Assembly: GCF_039830135.1 (NCBI RefSeq)
Contig: NZ_CP156081.1
Span: 2,094,001-2,158,000, forward strand
Origin: Defluviimonas sp. SAOS-178_SWC
GTDB lineage: Bacteria; Pseudomonadota; Alphaproteobacteria; Rhodobacterales; Rhodobacteraceae
Direction of reading: 5' to 3'
DNA length: 64,000 bases
The notes beneath the pieces are model-generated. The model was given only the letters and a program-made list of their open reading frames with translations, did not search any database and had not been told where the DNA came from. A program made the translations under genes and the position numbers. Shown piece by piece: positions 45,379 through 57,026 of this stretch; the first letter of the stretch is position 1, and the number at the start of each line of letters is the position of its first letter.

Positions 45379-48300
45379 ATGACCTCGCCCGCCCATATCA
45401 CCCTCTCCGGCGCGCCCGAAGGCTTCGACGCGCGCCTTCTCGCCCGCGAACTCGCGCGTGGGGCGCCCGTCCTGCATGTCGCGCGGGACGACAAGCGGAT
45501 GGAGGCGATGCGCGCGGCCCTGGCCTTCTTCGCCCCGGATGCGCTGGTCCTAACCTTCCCGGCCTGGGATTGCCTGCCCTATGACCGGGTCTCGCCCAAT
45601 GCCGATGTCTCGGCCGCGCGGATGGCGACGCTCGCCGCGCTGGCCCACGGGATGCCAGCGCCCTTCATCCTTCTGACCACACTCAGCGCCGCGACCCAGA
45701 AGCTGCCGGCGCGCGAGGTCCTGAAAGCCGCCGCCTTCACGGCCCGCGTCGGCCAGCGCGTGAATGAGGCTGCCTTGCGCGACTTCCTCGTCCGCATGGG
45801 CTTTTCGCAAAGCCCCACGGTGACGGAACCGGGCGACTACGCGATCCGGGGCGGTATCATCGACATCTACCCGCCGGGCGAGGGCGGGCCGGTGCGGCTG
45901 GATCTTTTTGGTGACGTGCTGGATGGGGCCCGGCGTTTCGACCCCGCCACCCAGCGCACGACCGAAAAGCTGGCGGTGGTGGAGCTTGCGCCCGTCTCCG
46001 AGGTCATCCTTGACGAGGCGGCGATCACCCGGTTCCGGCAGAATTACCGCATCGAGTTCGGCGCCGCCGGCACCGACGACCCGCTTTACGAAGCCGTCAG
46101 CGCCGGCCGCAAGCATGCCGGGATGGAGCACTGGCTGCCCTTCTTCCACGAGCGACTGGAGACGCTGTTCGACTACCTCCCTTGCGCCAGCGTGATGCTC
46201 GACGACCAGATCACCCCGGCGCGCCTCTCGCGCTGGGAAGGGATCGCGGACCAGTACGACACCCGCGTGGAGGCGATGAAGCGCAAGGACCGGCTCGACA
46301 CGGTCTACAAGCCTGCGGCGCCCGACCTTCTCTACCTCGACGATGCCGCTTGGGGGGCGGCGCTTGGCGGTCACCGGGTGGTTCAGCTCGTGGAGCTTCC
46401 GCAAGCGACCGGGCCTGGTGTCCTTGATGCGGGCGGGCGCATCGGGCGCAATTTCTCGGCCGAACGGCAGCTTGAGAATGTCAATCTTTTCAGTGCGCTC
46501 GCCGACCATCTGAATGCGCGCCGCGCCGAGGGGCAGGTGATCGTCGCCTCCTATTCCGAGGGCGCCCGCGAACGCCTGAAAGGGCTTCTCGAAGACGAGG
46601 ACATGGTCGGCGCCATGCCGATCCGCGACATCCGCGATGTGCCGGAGGGAAAGGGCGGGCTATACCTCGTGGTCTGGGCGCTGGAACACGGGTTCGTCGG
46701 CGACGGGTTGACTATCGTCTCGGAGCAGGACGTGCTCGGCGACCGGCTGATCCGGGGCGCCAAGAAACGCCGGAAGGCCGAGAACTTCCTGACCGAAGCC
46801 CAGTCGCTTTCGCCCGGCGATCTCGTCGTCCACGTCGATCATGGCGTCGGTCGTTACACGGGGCTCGAGACGATCACCGCGCTCGGCGCGCCGCACGATT
46901 GCGTCGCGCTGGAATACGCGGGCGGCGACCGGCTTTTCCTGCCCGTCGAGAATATCGAGCTTCTGAGCCGCTACGGGCATGAAGAGGGGCTTCTCGACAA
47001 ACTCGGTGGCGGGGCCTGGCAGGCGAAGAAAGCGCGGCTGAAGGAGCGGATCCGCCAGATCGCCGAGCGGCTGATGCGAGTCGCGGCGGAACGGCTTCTG
47101 CGTAAAGCGCCGATCCTTGAGGCACCGCACCACGAATGGGACGCCTTCTCGGCCCGCTTCCCGTATCAGGAGACCGACGACCAGCTTTCGGCGATTTCCG
47201 ACGTGGTCGAGGATCTCGAAGCTGGCCGGCCGATGGACCGGCTCATCGTCGGCGACGTCGGCTTCGGCAAGACCGAGGTGGCAATGCGCGCGGCCTTCAT
47301 CGCCGCGCAGTCGGGCGTTCAGGTCGCGGTGATCGCCCCGACCACCTTGCTCGCCCGCCAGCACTTCAAGACCTTCGCAGAGCGATTCCGGGGCACCGCG
47401 ATCACCGTGCGGCCACTCTCGCGCTTCGTCTCGGCCCGCGATGCGCAGGCGACAAGGGACGGGTTGGCGGAGGGCACCGTCGATATCGTCATCGGCACCC
47501 ATGCGGTCCTGGCCAAGGGCGTGAAGTTCCGCAACCTTGGCCTGTTAATCATTGACGAGGAACAGCATTTCGGCGTTCAGCACAAGGAACGTCTGAAGGA
47601 AATGCGGTCGGAGATCCACGTCCTGACCCTGACCGCGACGCCGATCCCGCGTACCCTGCAACTGTCGCTGACCGGGGTGCGGGACCTTTCGATTATCGGC
47701 ACGCCGCCGGTCGACCGCCTCGCCATCCGCACCTACGTATCCGAGTTCGACAGCGTCACCATCCGCGAGGCGCTTCTGCGCGAACGCTACCGGGGCGGGC
47801 AGAGCTTCTACGTCGTCCCGCGTATCGCCGACCTGCCGGAAGTCGAGGACTTCCTGAAGACCCATGTGCCGGAAATCTCTTACGTCGTGGCGCATGGCCA
47901 GATGGCCGCCGGCGACCTCGACGAACGGATGAACGCGTTCTACGACGGCAAATACGATGTGCTCGTGGCGACGTCGATTGTTGAAAGCGGATTGGATATT
48001 CCCACCGCGAACACCATGATTGTTCACCGTGCGGACATGTTCGGCCTGGCCCAGCTCTATCAGATCCGGGGTCGGGTCGGCCGTTCCAAGCTCCGCGCCT
48101 ATTGCTTCCTCACGACGAAACCCCGCGCACCGCTGACGCCGAACGCGCAGAAACGCCTCCGACTTCTGGGCAGCCTCGACAGCCTTGGTGCGGGATTTTC
48201 GCTGGCCAGCCAGGACCTCGACCTTCGCGGCGCCGGCAACATCCTCGGAGAGGAACAGTCCGGACACATCACCGAAGTCGGCTACGAACTTTACCAGGCG

Positions 48301-48813
48301 ATGCTGGAAGAGACGATTGCCCGGATCAAGTCGGGCGATCTCGACACGCCGACGGCCGAGGACGGACAGTGGTCGCCGCAGATCAACCTTGGCGTGCCGG
48401 TGATGATCCCGGAAGACTACGTGCCCGACCTCGACGTGCGGCTCGGCCTTTACCGGCGCCTGTCGTCCTTGACGACGAAGGTGGAGCTTGAAGGCTTCGC
48501 AGCCGAGCTGATCGACCGCTTTGGTCCGGTCCCGAAAGAAGTGAACACGCTTCTGTTGGTGATGCGGATCAAGGCGATGTGCCGGCGCGCCCATATCGGC
48601 CGGCTCGATGCCGGGCCGAAAGGGGCCACGATCCAGTTTCACATGGATAAATTCCCCAATCCCAAGGGCTTGGTCGACTTTCTTCAGGCGCAGAACGGCC
48701 TTGCGAAGATCAAGGACAACAAGATCATCATCCGTCGCGACTGGACCAGGGACAGCGACAAGATCCGTGGCGCCTTCGCGATCGCCAAAGACCTTGCCGA
48801 GAAGGCGAAATAA
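45379..48813 (+). CDS. mfd: Transcription-repair coupling factor Mfd
   Basis: 1144 residues; start preceded by AGGGGAAGG. UvrB-like N-terminal module (about 1-340), RNAP-interacting CarD-like domain (about 470-560; GDLVVHVDHGVGRYTGLETI), RecG-like translocase with Walker A GDVGFGKTE and DEEQ box, and a C-terminal TRCF domain. It removes stalled RNA polymerase and recruits UvrA. Its stop codon abuts the convergent efflux-gene stop with no spacer. Confidence 0.97.
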   Translation: MTSPAHITLSGAPEGFDARLLARELARGAPVLHVARDDKRMEAMRAALAFFAPDALVLTFPAWDCLPYDRVSPNADVSAARMATLAALAHGMPAPFILLTTLSAATQKLPAREVLKAAAFTARVGQRVNEAALRDFLVRMGFSQSPTVTEPGDYAIRGGIIDIYPPGEGGPVRLDLFGDVLDGARRFDPATQRTTEKLAVVELAPVSEVILDEAAITRFRQNYRIEFGAAGTDDPLYEAVSAGRKHAGMEHWLPFFHERLETLFDYLPCASVMLDDQITPARLSRWEGIADQYDTRVEAMKRKDRLDTVYKPAAPDLLYLDDAAWGAALGGHRVVQLVELPQATGPGVLDAGGRIGRNFSAERQLENVNLFSALADHLNARRAEGQVIVASYSEGARERLKGLLEDEDMVGAMPIRDIRDVPEGKGGLYLVVWALEHGFVGDGLTIVSEQDVLGDRLIRGAKKRRKAENFLTEAQSLSPGDLVVHVDHGVGRYTGLETITALGAPHDCVALEYAGGDRLFLPVENIELLSRYGHEEGLLDKLGGGAWQAKKARLKERIRQIAERLMRVAAERLLRKAPILEAPHHEWDAFSARFPYQETDDQLSAISDVVEDLEAGRPMDRLIVGDVGFGKTEVAMRAAFIAAQSGVQVAVIAPTTLLARQHFKTFAERFRGTAITVRPLSRFVSARDAQATRDGLAEGTVDIVIGTHAVLAKGVKFRNLGLLIIDEEQHFGVQHKERLKEMRSEIHVLTLTATPIPRTLQLSLTGVRDLSIIGTPPVDRLAIRTYVSEFDSVTIREALLRERYRGGQSFYVVPRIADLPEVEDFLKTHVPEISYVVAHGQMAAGDLDERMNAFYDGKYDVLVATSIVESGLDIPTANTMIVHRADMFGLAQLYQIRGRVGRSKLRAYCFLTTKPRAPLTPNAQKRLRLLGSLDSLGAGFSLASQDLDLRGAGNILGEEQSGHITEVGYELYQAMLEETIARIKSGDLDTPTAEDGQWSPQINLGVPVMIPEDYVPDLDVRLGLYRRLSSLTTKVELEGFAAELIDRFGPVPKEVNTLLLVMRIKAMCRRAHIGRLDAGPKGATIQFHMDKFPNPKGLVDFLQAQNGLAKIKDNKIIIRRDWTRDSDKIRGAFAIAKDLAEKAK

Positions 48814-50040
48814 TCAGTCCGTCAGCCGCGGCAGGCGCAGCATGATCGGCAGCGCCACGGCGACGCAGACGAAGACCCCGCCCATGAGCGGCACCGGCGT
48901 TCCGTCGAAGGCGAGCCCGATGGGGGCGGCCACGATCACCGAAAGCACGGTCGCCACCGCCGTCACGACCGACGCCGCGGTTCCCGCGATGTGGCCCATC
49001 GGCTCCAGCGCCAGCGCGTTCAGGTTGCCGATGGTCAGGCCCGCCATGAAGAAGACGGTGATCGTCCAGTAAAGATAGACCCAGAAGGCGAGGCTCTCGG
49101 GCACGATCCCAATTCCGAAAAGCAGCACCATCGCCCCCGAATTGACCACCTGATAACTGAAGGTGGCCGTGACCATCCAGCGCATCCCGAGCCTGACCAC
49201 GAGCCGCGCGTTGATCACGCTCGCCAGCCCGGAGACGAGCGCGATGACCGCGAACCAGTGCGGGAAGGTCACCGCGAGGCCAAAGCGTTGATCGAAGACC
49301 TGCTGGGTCGAGGACAGGACGCTGAAAAGGCATGCGAAGGCCAGCGACATCACAGCGATGATCATCAGGACGAGCTTGTGGGTCAGGATTTCCTTCACCG
49401 CGGCGCGCAGCGTGTCGAAGCGGAGCGGCCGGCGCGCGCGCACCGGCAGCGTCTCAGCCTGCCGCGCCCAGAACCAGGTCGTGGCCACGGTCGCAAAGAC
49501 AATGAAGGCCGGGAAGATGCCGCGCCATCCGAAACCCGCAATGATGAAGGAGCCGAGCAGTGGCGCGACAGCCGGCACGAGAGTGAAAATCATCATCGTG
49601 AAAGAGACGATCCGCGCCATCTGCCGGCCCGAATAGAGGTCGCGAACCAGCGCCATCGCGGCGACCCGCGGGCCGGCGACACCAAGTCCCTGAAGAACGC
49701 GCGCCGCGAGGACCAGTTCGAGGGTCGGCGCTGCCCAGGCAAGCGTCGCCCCGACGCAATAGAGGACGACACCACCAATGATGACCCGCCGCCGTCCAAA
49801 CGCATCCGAGAGCGGCCCGGTCAGGAACGTGCCCAACCCCATTCCCAGGACAAAGCTGGTGATGATCAATTGCGCCCGGTTCGGCGCCTCCGGGCTGAGT
49901 TCGGCCGAAATCTCCGGCATCGCCGGCAACATCGCGTCGATGGAGAAGGCCGTCAACGCGAACATCATCGCCAGAAGCGCGATGAACTCGCCCTGCGGCA
50001 GGCGGGCCGGCGCCGCGTCGGAACCCGAGGCGACCGTCAT
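48814..50040 (-). CDS. MFS multidrug efflux transporter, Bcr/CflA family
   Basis: 408 residues, twelve predicted helices. FSIDAMLPAMPEISAEL at helix 1 and GMGLGTFLTGPLSDAFGRRRVII (loop 2-3 motif A) are typical of Bcr/CflA drug-proton antiporters. The start overlaps the DsbA-like gene stop (ATGA), so it is the last gene of an operon with an acyl-CoA ligase and a thioredoxin-fold protein. Confidence 0.9.
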   Translation of the reverse strand: MTVASGSDAAPARLPQGEFIALLAMMFALTAFSIDAMLPAMPEISAELSPEAPNRAQLIITSFVLGMGLGTFLTGPLSDAFGRRRVIIGGVVLYCVGATLAWAAPTLELVLAARVLQGLGVAGPRVAAMALVRDLYSGRQMARIVSFTMMIFTLVPAVAPLLGSFIIAGFGWRGIFPAFIVFATVATTWFWARQAETLPVRARRPLRFDTLRAAVKEILTHKLVLMIIAVMSLAFACLFSVLSSTQQVFDQRFGLAVTFPHWFAVIALVSGLASVINARLVVRLGMRWMVTATFSYQVVNSGAMVLLFGIGIVPESLAFWVYLYWTITVFFMAGLTIGNLNALALEPMGHIAGTAASVVTAVATVLSVIVAAPIGLAFDGTPVPLMGGVFVCVAVALPIMLRLPRLTD

Positions 50041-50696
50041 CGTTCGTCGCCTTTCGCGGCCTCTGAGAGTTGCCGGTTGATGTCGTCGATGATCCGGCCC
50101 CAGGTCTCGCTCGGCTGGGCGCCTTGTACGACGTGGCGGTTGGCGATGACGAAGCAGGGAACGCCATTGACCCCGCGCGTCCGCGCATGGGTGTCGCGGG
50201 CGCGGATCTCTTCCAGGTCGCCGTCGCCGTCGAGGAGCCGGCGCATCATCGCCCGATCGAGCCCGACCTCGCCCGCGAGATCGGCGAGCACCTCCGGGTC
50301 ACCCAGATCGCGCCCGTCGCGCCAGAGCGCGCGGAAGAGGGCGGAGACCATCGGCGTCTGCCGCCCTTCGAGCCCCGCCCAGTGGATCAGCCGATGTGCG
50401 TCGAGCGTGTTGGGCTGCCGGGCAATCCGGTCGAAGTTCAATTCGACCCCGGCCGCCTCGGCATGTTCGACCAGCGGCGCATAGGCCCGCACCGCCCCGT
50501 CGCGGCCGCCGAACTTCGCTTCCATATAGGCCCGGCGGTCCATGCCCACTTCCGGCATGTCCGGATTGAGCTGGAACGGATGCCATTCGATCGAGAAGGG
50601 ATGGTCCGGATGGGCCTCCAGCGCCCGGTCCAGATAGGCCTTGCCGACATAGCACCAGGGGCAGGCGACATCCGAAATGATATCGAGGCGGATCAT
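50037..50696 (-). CDS. DsbA-family (FrnE-like) thioredoxin-fold oxidoreductase
   Basis: 219 residues from ATG 50696, which overlaps the ligase stop. DIISDVACPWCYVGKAYLDRAL carries the CPWC redox motif, and the cis-proline region is GVNGVPCFVIAN. There is no signal peptide, so it is cytosolic, as in FrnE/2-hydroxychromene isomerase relatives. Role unknown; 4-bp overlaps with both neighbours suggest coordinated expression. Confidence 0.9.
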   Translation of the reverse strand: MIRLDIISDVACPWCYVGKAYLDRALEAHPDHPFSIEWHPFQLNPDMPEVGMDRRAYMEAKFGGRDGAVRAYAPLVEHAEAAGVELNFDRIARQPNTLDAHRLIHWAGLEGRQTPMVSALFRALWRDGRDLGDPEVLADLAGEVGLDRAMMRRLLDGDGDLEEIRARDTHARTRGVNGVPCFVIANRHVVQGAQPSETWGRIIDDINRQLSEAAKGDER

Positions 50697-52204
50697 TGGC
50701 TTGCCTTCCATTCCTCACGCAAAGCGCGGCGATTGATCTTGCCGTTCGCGGTCACCGGGATCGCCTCGCGCCGAAGGTAGAGGCGCGGTTGCTTGTAGCG
50801 TGCGAGGCAGGTTTCGGCATGGGCGGCGAGCGCCGCGTCCTCTGCCGTTCCGACGTAGAAGAGCGCGATGACACTGGCATCGGCCTTGACCAGCAGTTCC
50901 ACGGCGGCGCTCGCGGTGACGCCCGGGCAGGTGCCCATCGCCATCTCTATCTCCACCGGCGAGACGCGGAAGCCGCCGGCGTTGATCATGTCGTCGGCGC
51001 GGCCGAGACTGGTGATCGCACCATCGTCGGCCATCACCACCATGTCGCCGGTCTGGAACCAGTCGGCTTCCGGCGCGTGGATTGTTTCGCCTTCGACCGT
51101 CCCGAGAAAGAGGCCCGGATCGCTCCGGTGCACCGCGAGAATGCCGGGCTCGCCCCGCGCGACTGGCGCCCCGTCGGGGCTGAGCACCGCGACCCGGCGG
51201 CCCGGCTGGGCATACCCCGTAGCCCCGTCCGGCGCGGGCCGCGCGGGCGAGGAGGAGAGAAAGGTCGAGCATTCCGACATGCCCATTGCCTCGTGCAGAT
51301 CGGTGCCGGTGGCGGCGCGCCAATGCTCGCGGATCGAAAAAGGTAATTTTTCCCCCGCTGACAGCCCGTGCCGCAAGCGCGGCAGAGACAGAGTCTCATT
51401 CCGCGCGAGAATCCGGCGGTAAACTCCGGGAACGGCGGCAAAAATCGTCGCATCGAAGCGCTTGGCCAGCAGCGGCAACTGATCCGGCGCGACGCCCTCG
51501 GCCGCGACCATCGCCGTCGCGCCAGCGGCCCAGGGATCGAAAAGCCCGGCGCCGAGCGTATACGTCCAGTTGAGCGCGCCCGCATGAAGCAGGCGGTCGT
51601 CCGGGCGGATGCCGATCCAGCCGTCCGCCATCATCCGCCGTGCCCAGACCGCGCGGTGGGCGTGGGCCACCGCGCGGGGGGTGCCGGAGGTGCCCGAGGT
51701 GAAGACGATATAGCCGAGCCGCTCGGGGTCGCCCATGACCCAGTCGGCGGGTGGCAGGGTCTCGAACGTCCGCATCTCCGCATCCGGCAGGACCGGGCAG
51801 GGCGGGAGGTCGGGCAGGGCGACCCCGTCGGCCGCGACGATGAGCTTCGGACGGATCGCCGCGCAAAGCTTCGCGACCTCGCTCGGCGTCAGCCCGGCAG
51901 CGGTCGGCACCGGAACGAGACCGGCAGTGACCGCGCCGAGAAAGGCGAGCGGAAAGCTCACGCCGTTGCCAAGCCGCAGGAGGATCCGGTCGCCGGGCAC
52001 GAGGCCGAGGGAGAGGAACCCGCTCGCCACGCCGCGCACGGTCGCTTCAAGCCGTCCGTAACTCCAGCGTTCGGCACCCTGCGGCCGCAGGATCTGGAGC
52101 GCGAGGTGATCCGGCCGCGTCTCCGCCGCGCCGAGGACATAGCGGGCAAGGTTGAACGGCGCGGGGCAGGGTTCGACGGTTATGGGATCGGTGAGCGAAA
52201 GCAT
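50693..52204 (-). CDS. AMP-dependent acyl/aryl-CoA ligase
   Basis: 503 residues, ANL superfamily. Adenylate-forming core motifs: YIVFTSGTSGTPRAVAHAH (A3), HEAMGMSE (A5), TGDM and the C-terminal catalytic lysine in NGKINRRAL (A10). Similarity is to benzoate-CoA/medium-chain acyl ligases. First gene of the ligase-DsbA-MFS operon and divergent from an XRE-cupin regulator. Substrate unknown. Confidence 0.9.
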   Translation of the reverse strand: MLSLTDPITVEPCPAPFNLARYVLGAAETRPDHLALQILRPQGAERWSYGRLEATVRGVASGFLSLGLVPGDRILLRLGNGVSFPLAFLGAVTAGLVPVPTAAGLTPSEVAKLCAAIRPKLIVAADGVALPDLPPCPVLPDAEMRTFETLPPADWVMGDPERLGYIVFTSGTSGTPRAVAHAHRAVWARRMMADGWIGIRPDDRLLHAGALNWTYTLGAGLFDPWAAGATAMVAAEGVAPDQLPLLAKRFDATIFAAVPGVYRRILARNETLSLPRLRHGLSAGEKLPFSIREHWRAATGTDLHEAMGMSECSTFLSSSPARPAPDGATGYAQPGRRVAVLSPDGAPVARGEPGILAVHRSDPGLFLGTVEGETIHAPEADWFQTGDMVVMADDGAITSLGRADDMINAGGFRVSPVEIEMAMGTCPGVTASAAVELLVKADASVIALFYVGTAEDAALAAHAETCLARYKQPRLYLRREAIPVTANGKINRRALREEWKASQ

Positions 52205-52289
52205 GTGTCCTCGCTACGCCTCCCGCCCGGGCGTTGCAAGCGGGGGGGGAATGGCGCTATTGCACAGGCAGGCCGCATGGGATGAACAG

Positions 52290-54570
<2,281 letters not shown>

Positions 54571-54661
54571 GGGCGGGGCATGGACGGGCGTTCGGGGGCG
54601 GAGATCACCCGGCGCGTGATCGTGCCTTTCCTTTGTCTAAAGATATCGCAAAGGTATCAAG

Positions 54662-55525
54662 ATGATTGGCGACGCGCCTTTTCTGATCGGATTTGACGGC
54701 GGCGGCACGTCCTGCCGCGCGGCGCTTGTCGCGGAGGGCAGGCGGTACGACGTGACCCTCGGCCCGGCCAATGTCTCGACGGATTTTGACGCGGCGCTCG
54801 CGACGATCCGCGATGCGCTTTCGGCTCTCGCGGAGAAGGCGGGTGTCGCGCCCTCGGCACTGGCCGACGCACCGGCCCATCTCGGCCTCGCGGGCGTCAT
54901 CAGCCCGACCATTGCCGCACGAGTCACGGCGGCGCTGCCGCTAGGGCGGGCTGTCGTCACCGACGACCGGCCGACCACGATCGCCGGGGCGCTCGGAGAC
55001 GACGACGGGGCGGTGGCGGCCATCGGCACCGGGTCGTTCATCGGTCGCCAGACCGGGGGCAGGGTGACCGGCATCGGCGGCTGGGGGTTCCGTCTCGGCG
55101 ATCAGGCGTCGGGGGCCTGGCTTGCGCGGCGCTGCCTCGAAGAGGTGATGCTGGCGGTCGACGGGATCGGGCCGGAAACCGATCTTACCCGGCGCATCCT
55201 GACCGAACACGGAGACGATCCCGGGCGGATCGTGCACTTTTCGCTCTCGGCACGCCCGGAAGACTACGCGCGCATGGCGCGCGAGATCGTGGCCGCGGCG
55301 GAGGCCGGCGACGCGCTCGGGGTGCGGCTGATGACCGAGGGGGCCGACTATATCCTCGCCGGCCTTGCCGCGCTCGGCTGGCGGCCGGGCGAGGCGCTTT
55401 GCCTGGCCGGCGGGCACGGCCCCGCCTATGCACACTGGCTCGGGGAGCCGGTCACGGCCGCGAAGGGCAGCGCGCTTGACGGGGCCCTTCTGCTCGCGGC
55501 GCGGGCTGCGGAGGCGGGCCGGTGA
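54662..55525 (+). CDS. BadF/BcrAD-type ATPase, probable N-acetylglucosamine kinase
   Basis: 287 residues. ASKHA fold: FLIGFDGGGTSCRAALVAEG (phosphate 1), AAIGTGSFIGRQTGG (phosphate 2) and GGWGFRLGDQASGAWLARR. The BadF-type kinases act on N-acetylglucosamine or glucosamine. Placed just before nagA, it is best read as the GlcNAc kinase. Its stop overlaps the next GTG start (GTGA), so the following relic was once a translated gene. Confidence 0.85.
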   Translation: MIGDAPFLIGFDGGGTSCRAALVAEGRRYDVTLGPANVSTDFDAALATIRDALSALAEKAGVAPSALADAPAHLGLAGVISPTIAARVTAALPLGRAVVTDDRPTTIAGALGDDDGAVAAIGTGSFIGRQTGGRVTGIGGWGFRLGDQASGAWLARRCLEEVMLAVDGIGPETDLTRRILTEHGDDPGRIVHFSLSARPEDYARMAREIVAAAEAGDALGVRLMTEGADYILAGLAALGWRPGEALCLAGGHGPAYAHWLGEPVTAAKGSALDGALLLAARAAEAGR

Positions 55526-55764
55526 CCGTCGCCGATTTCCTCGATCCCACTCACTGGGTGGCTCCGGCCGGTGGTCCACCTTACATCCAATTCAGAAAGC
55601 GGATAGAAGCAACGACAGCGCCTATACATATGATTTCATTCAATACCTTCACATTCCGTACGGTTGAGGAAATGGCAGGGGACCAAAGCATGATGCGCGA
55701 CGTGGTGCGGGAGATCGCCAACAGGCCCCTCCATCTCGGCAAGGTCACGGGAATGGAGCGATGA
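55522..55764 (+). pseudogene. 80-codon relic: GntR-like N-terminus joined to SIS (NagB-II-like) C-terminus
   Basis: An open frame with operon-style overlaps at both ends (GTGA with the kinase, ATGA with nagA). The first 30 residues (GGPPYIQFRKRIEA) resemble the start of a GntR regulator. The last 18 (ANRPLHLGKVTGMER) resemble the C-terminus of SIS-type glucosamine-6-phosphate deaminases (pattern RPxHLxKVT). Between them the DNA is A+T-rich, 42% GC by hand count over 55611-55670. Best read as the scar of a deletion that removed most of two genes; it could still be translated. Confidence 0.55.
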
Positions 55765-56921
55765 CCGCGACGCTCTATCACGGCGCCGATATCTTCGACG
55801 GAGAACGGCTTGGCCCCGGCGCGCTTCTGGTAGAGGACGGGCGTATAGCTGCGGTCCTGCCACCGAACGCGGCGCCGACGGGCGTGACGAACGTGGACCT
55901 CGACGGCGGCCTTCTGATGCCGGGCTTCGTCGACCTGCAACTGAACGGCGGTGGCGGCGTGATGTTCAACGACGCGCCTTGCGTCGAGACCCTGGCGACG
56001 ATGGCGGAGGCACATGCCGGGCTTGGCGCGCTCACGATGCTGCCGACGCTCATCACCGACACGCCGGAGATCTCCGAAGCGGCGGTTGCGGCGGTCGAAG
56101 CCGCCGTCGCCTCGGGCATGCCGGGCATTGCCGGGCTTCATCTCGAAGGCCCGCATCTCAGCCTCGCGCGGAAAGGGGCCCATGATCCGGCGCTGATCCG
56201 GCCGATGGGCGAGGGTGATCTGGCCTTTCTGATGGATGCCGCGAAAAGGCTGCCGCGCCTTCTGGTGACGCTCGCGCCCGAAAGCGTGACGAATGCCCAG
56301 ATCGCGGCGCTGGCAAAGGCGGGCGTGATCGTCTCGCTCGGCCATACCGATGCCGGGTTCGAAACCTGCCGGGCCGCCGTTTCGTCCGGCGCCACGATGG
56401 CCACGCATCTCTTCAACGCGATGAGCCAGTTCGGCAGCCGCGAACCGGGCCTCGTCGGCGCGGTTTTGACCGGCGGCGCGTTTGATGCCGGTCTCATCGC
56501 CGACGGCATCCATGTCCATCCGGCCGCGATACGCGCCGCGCAGGCCGACAAGGAAGGGCCGGGCGAGTTGTTCCTCGTCACCGACGCGATGGCGCCGGCC
56601 GGCACGTCGGTCACATCCTTCACGCTCAACGGCCGCGAGATCCGGCGCGCGGACGGACGGCTGACGCTTGCGGACGGAACGCTCGCCGGCGCCGATCTCG
56701 ACATGGCGCGCGCGCTTCGGGTTCTGCGCGACGATGTCGGCATCGCGCTCGACCGCGCGCTCGGCATGGCCACCCGCATTCCCGCGCGTGCCGCGCGGCT
56801 GTCCGACCGATGTGGGGCGCTTTTGCCGGGGCGGAGTGCCGATTTCCTTCATCTCTCGCAAGAGTTTCACCTGGTGCGGATCTGGCGGCGGGGGCGTGAT
56901 GTGCCCCTGTCTCCGGCATGA
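55761..56921 (+). CDS. nagA: N-acetylglucosamine-6-phosphate deacetylase
   Basis: 386 residues. Amidohydrolase fold: MPGFVDLQLNGGGGVMFND, GLHLEGPHLSLARKGAHDP with the metal-binding Glu, LGHTDAGFETCRAAV and THLFNAMSQFGSREPGLVG, and the catalytic Asp in FLVTDAMAPAG. It removes acetate from GlcNAc-6-P. A deaminase should take the product to fructose-6-P; no intact deaminase gene is nearby. The IS element begins 38 bp after the stop. Confidence 0.95.
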   Translation: MTATLYHGADIFDGERLGPGALLVEDGRIAAVLPPNAAPTGVTNVDLDGGLLMPGFVDLQLNGGGGVMFNDAPCVETLATMAEAHAGLGALTMLPTLITDTPEISEAAVAAVEAAVASGMPGIAGLHLEGPHLSLARKGAHDPALIRPMGEGDLAFLMDAAKRLPRLLVTLAPESVTNAQIAALAKAGVIVSLGHTDAGFETCRAAVSSGATMATHLFNAMSQFGSREPGLVGAVLTGGAFDAGLIADGIHVHPAAIRAAQADKEGPGELFLVTDAMAPAGTSVTSFTLNGREIRRADGRLTLADGTLAGADLDMARALRVLRDDVGIALDRALGMATRIPARAARLSDRCGALLPGRSADFLHLSQEFHLVRIWRRGRDVPLSPA

Positions 56922-56951
56922 CCCAATTATCTGATAAGCATAATTATGTAA

Positions 56952-56959
56952 TATAAAGA
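56952..56959 (+). repeat. 8-bp target-site duplication, left copy (TATAAAGA)
   Basis: TATAAAGA directly abuts the left inverted repeat of the IS and is repeated exactly at 58953-58960. Eight base pairs is the duplication length known for the IS1595 family. Confidence 0.93.
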
Positions 56960-56990
56960 GGGGCGTATCCCCTTGACATACGGTAGTCGA
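56960..56990 (+). repeat. Left terminal inverted repeat of the IS
   Basis: Starts GGGGCGTATCCCCT and matches the reverse complement of 58922-58952 at 24 of 31 positions. A TTGACA at 56973-56978 inside it could serve as the -35 of the transposase promoter. Confidence 0.9.
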
Positions 56991-56998
56991 ATTCCCAT

Positions 56999-57012
56999 CT
57001 GATAGGTATCAG
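56999..57012 (+). promoter_or_regulatory. Palindrome CTGATAGGTATCAG before the transposase gene
   Basis: A 6-bp perfect dyad with a GG centre, 21 bp downstream of the TTGACA hexamer and 14 bp before the transposase ATG. It could be an operator or an mRNA hairpin limiting transposase synthesis. Confidence 0.4.
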
Positions 57013-57026
57013 AGGGACATGCCACC

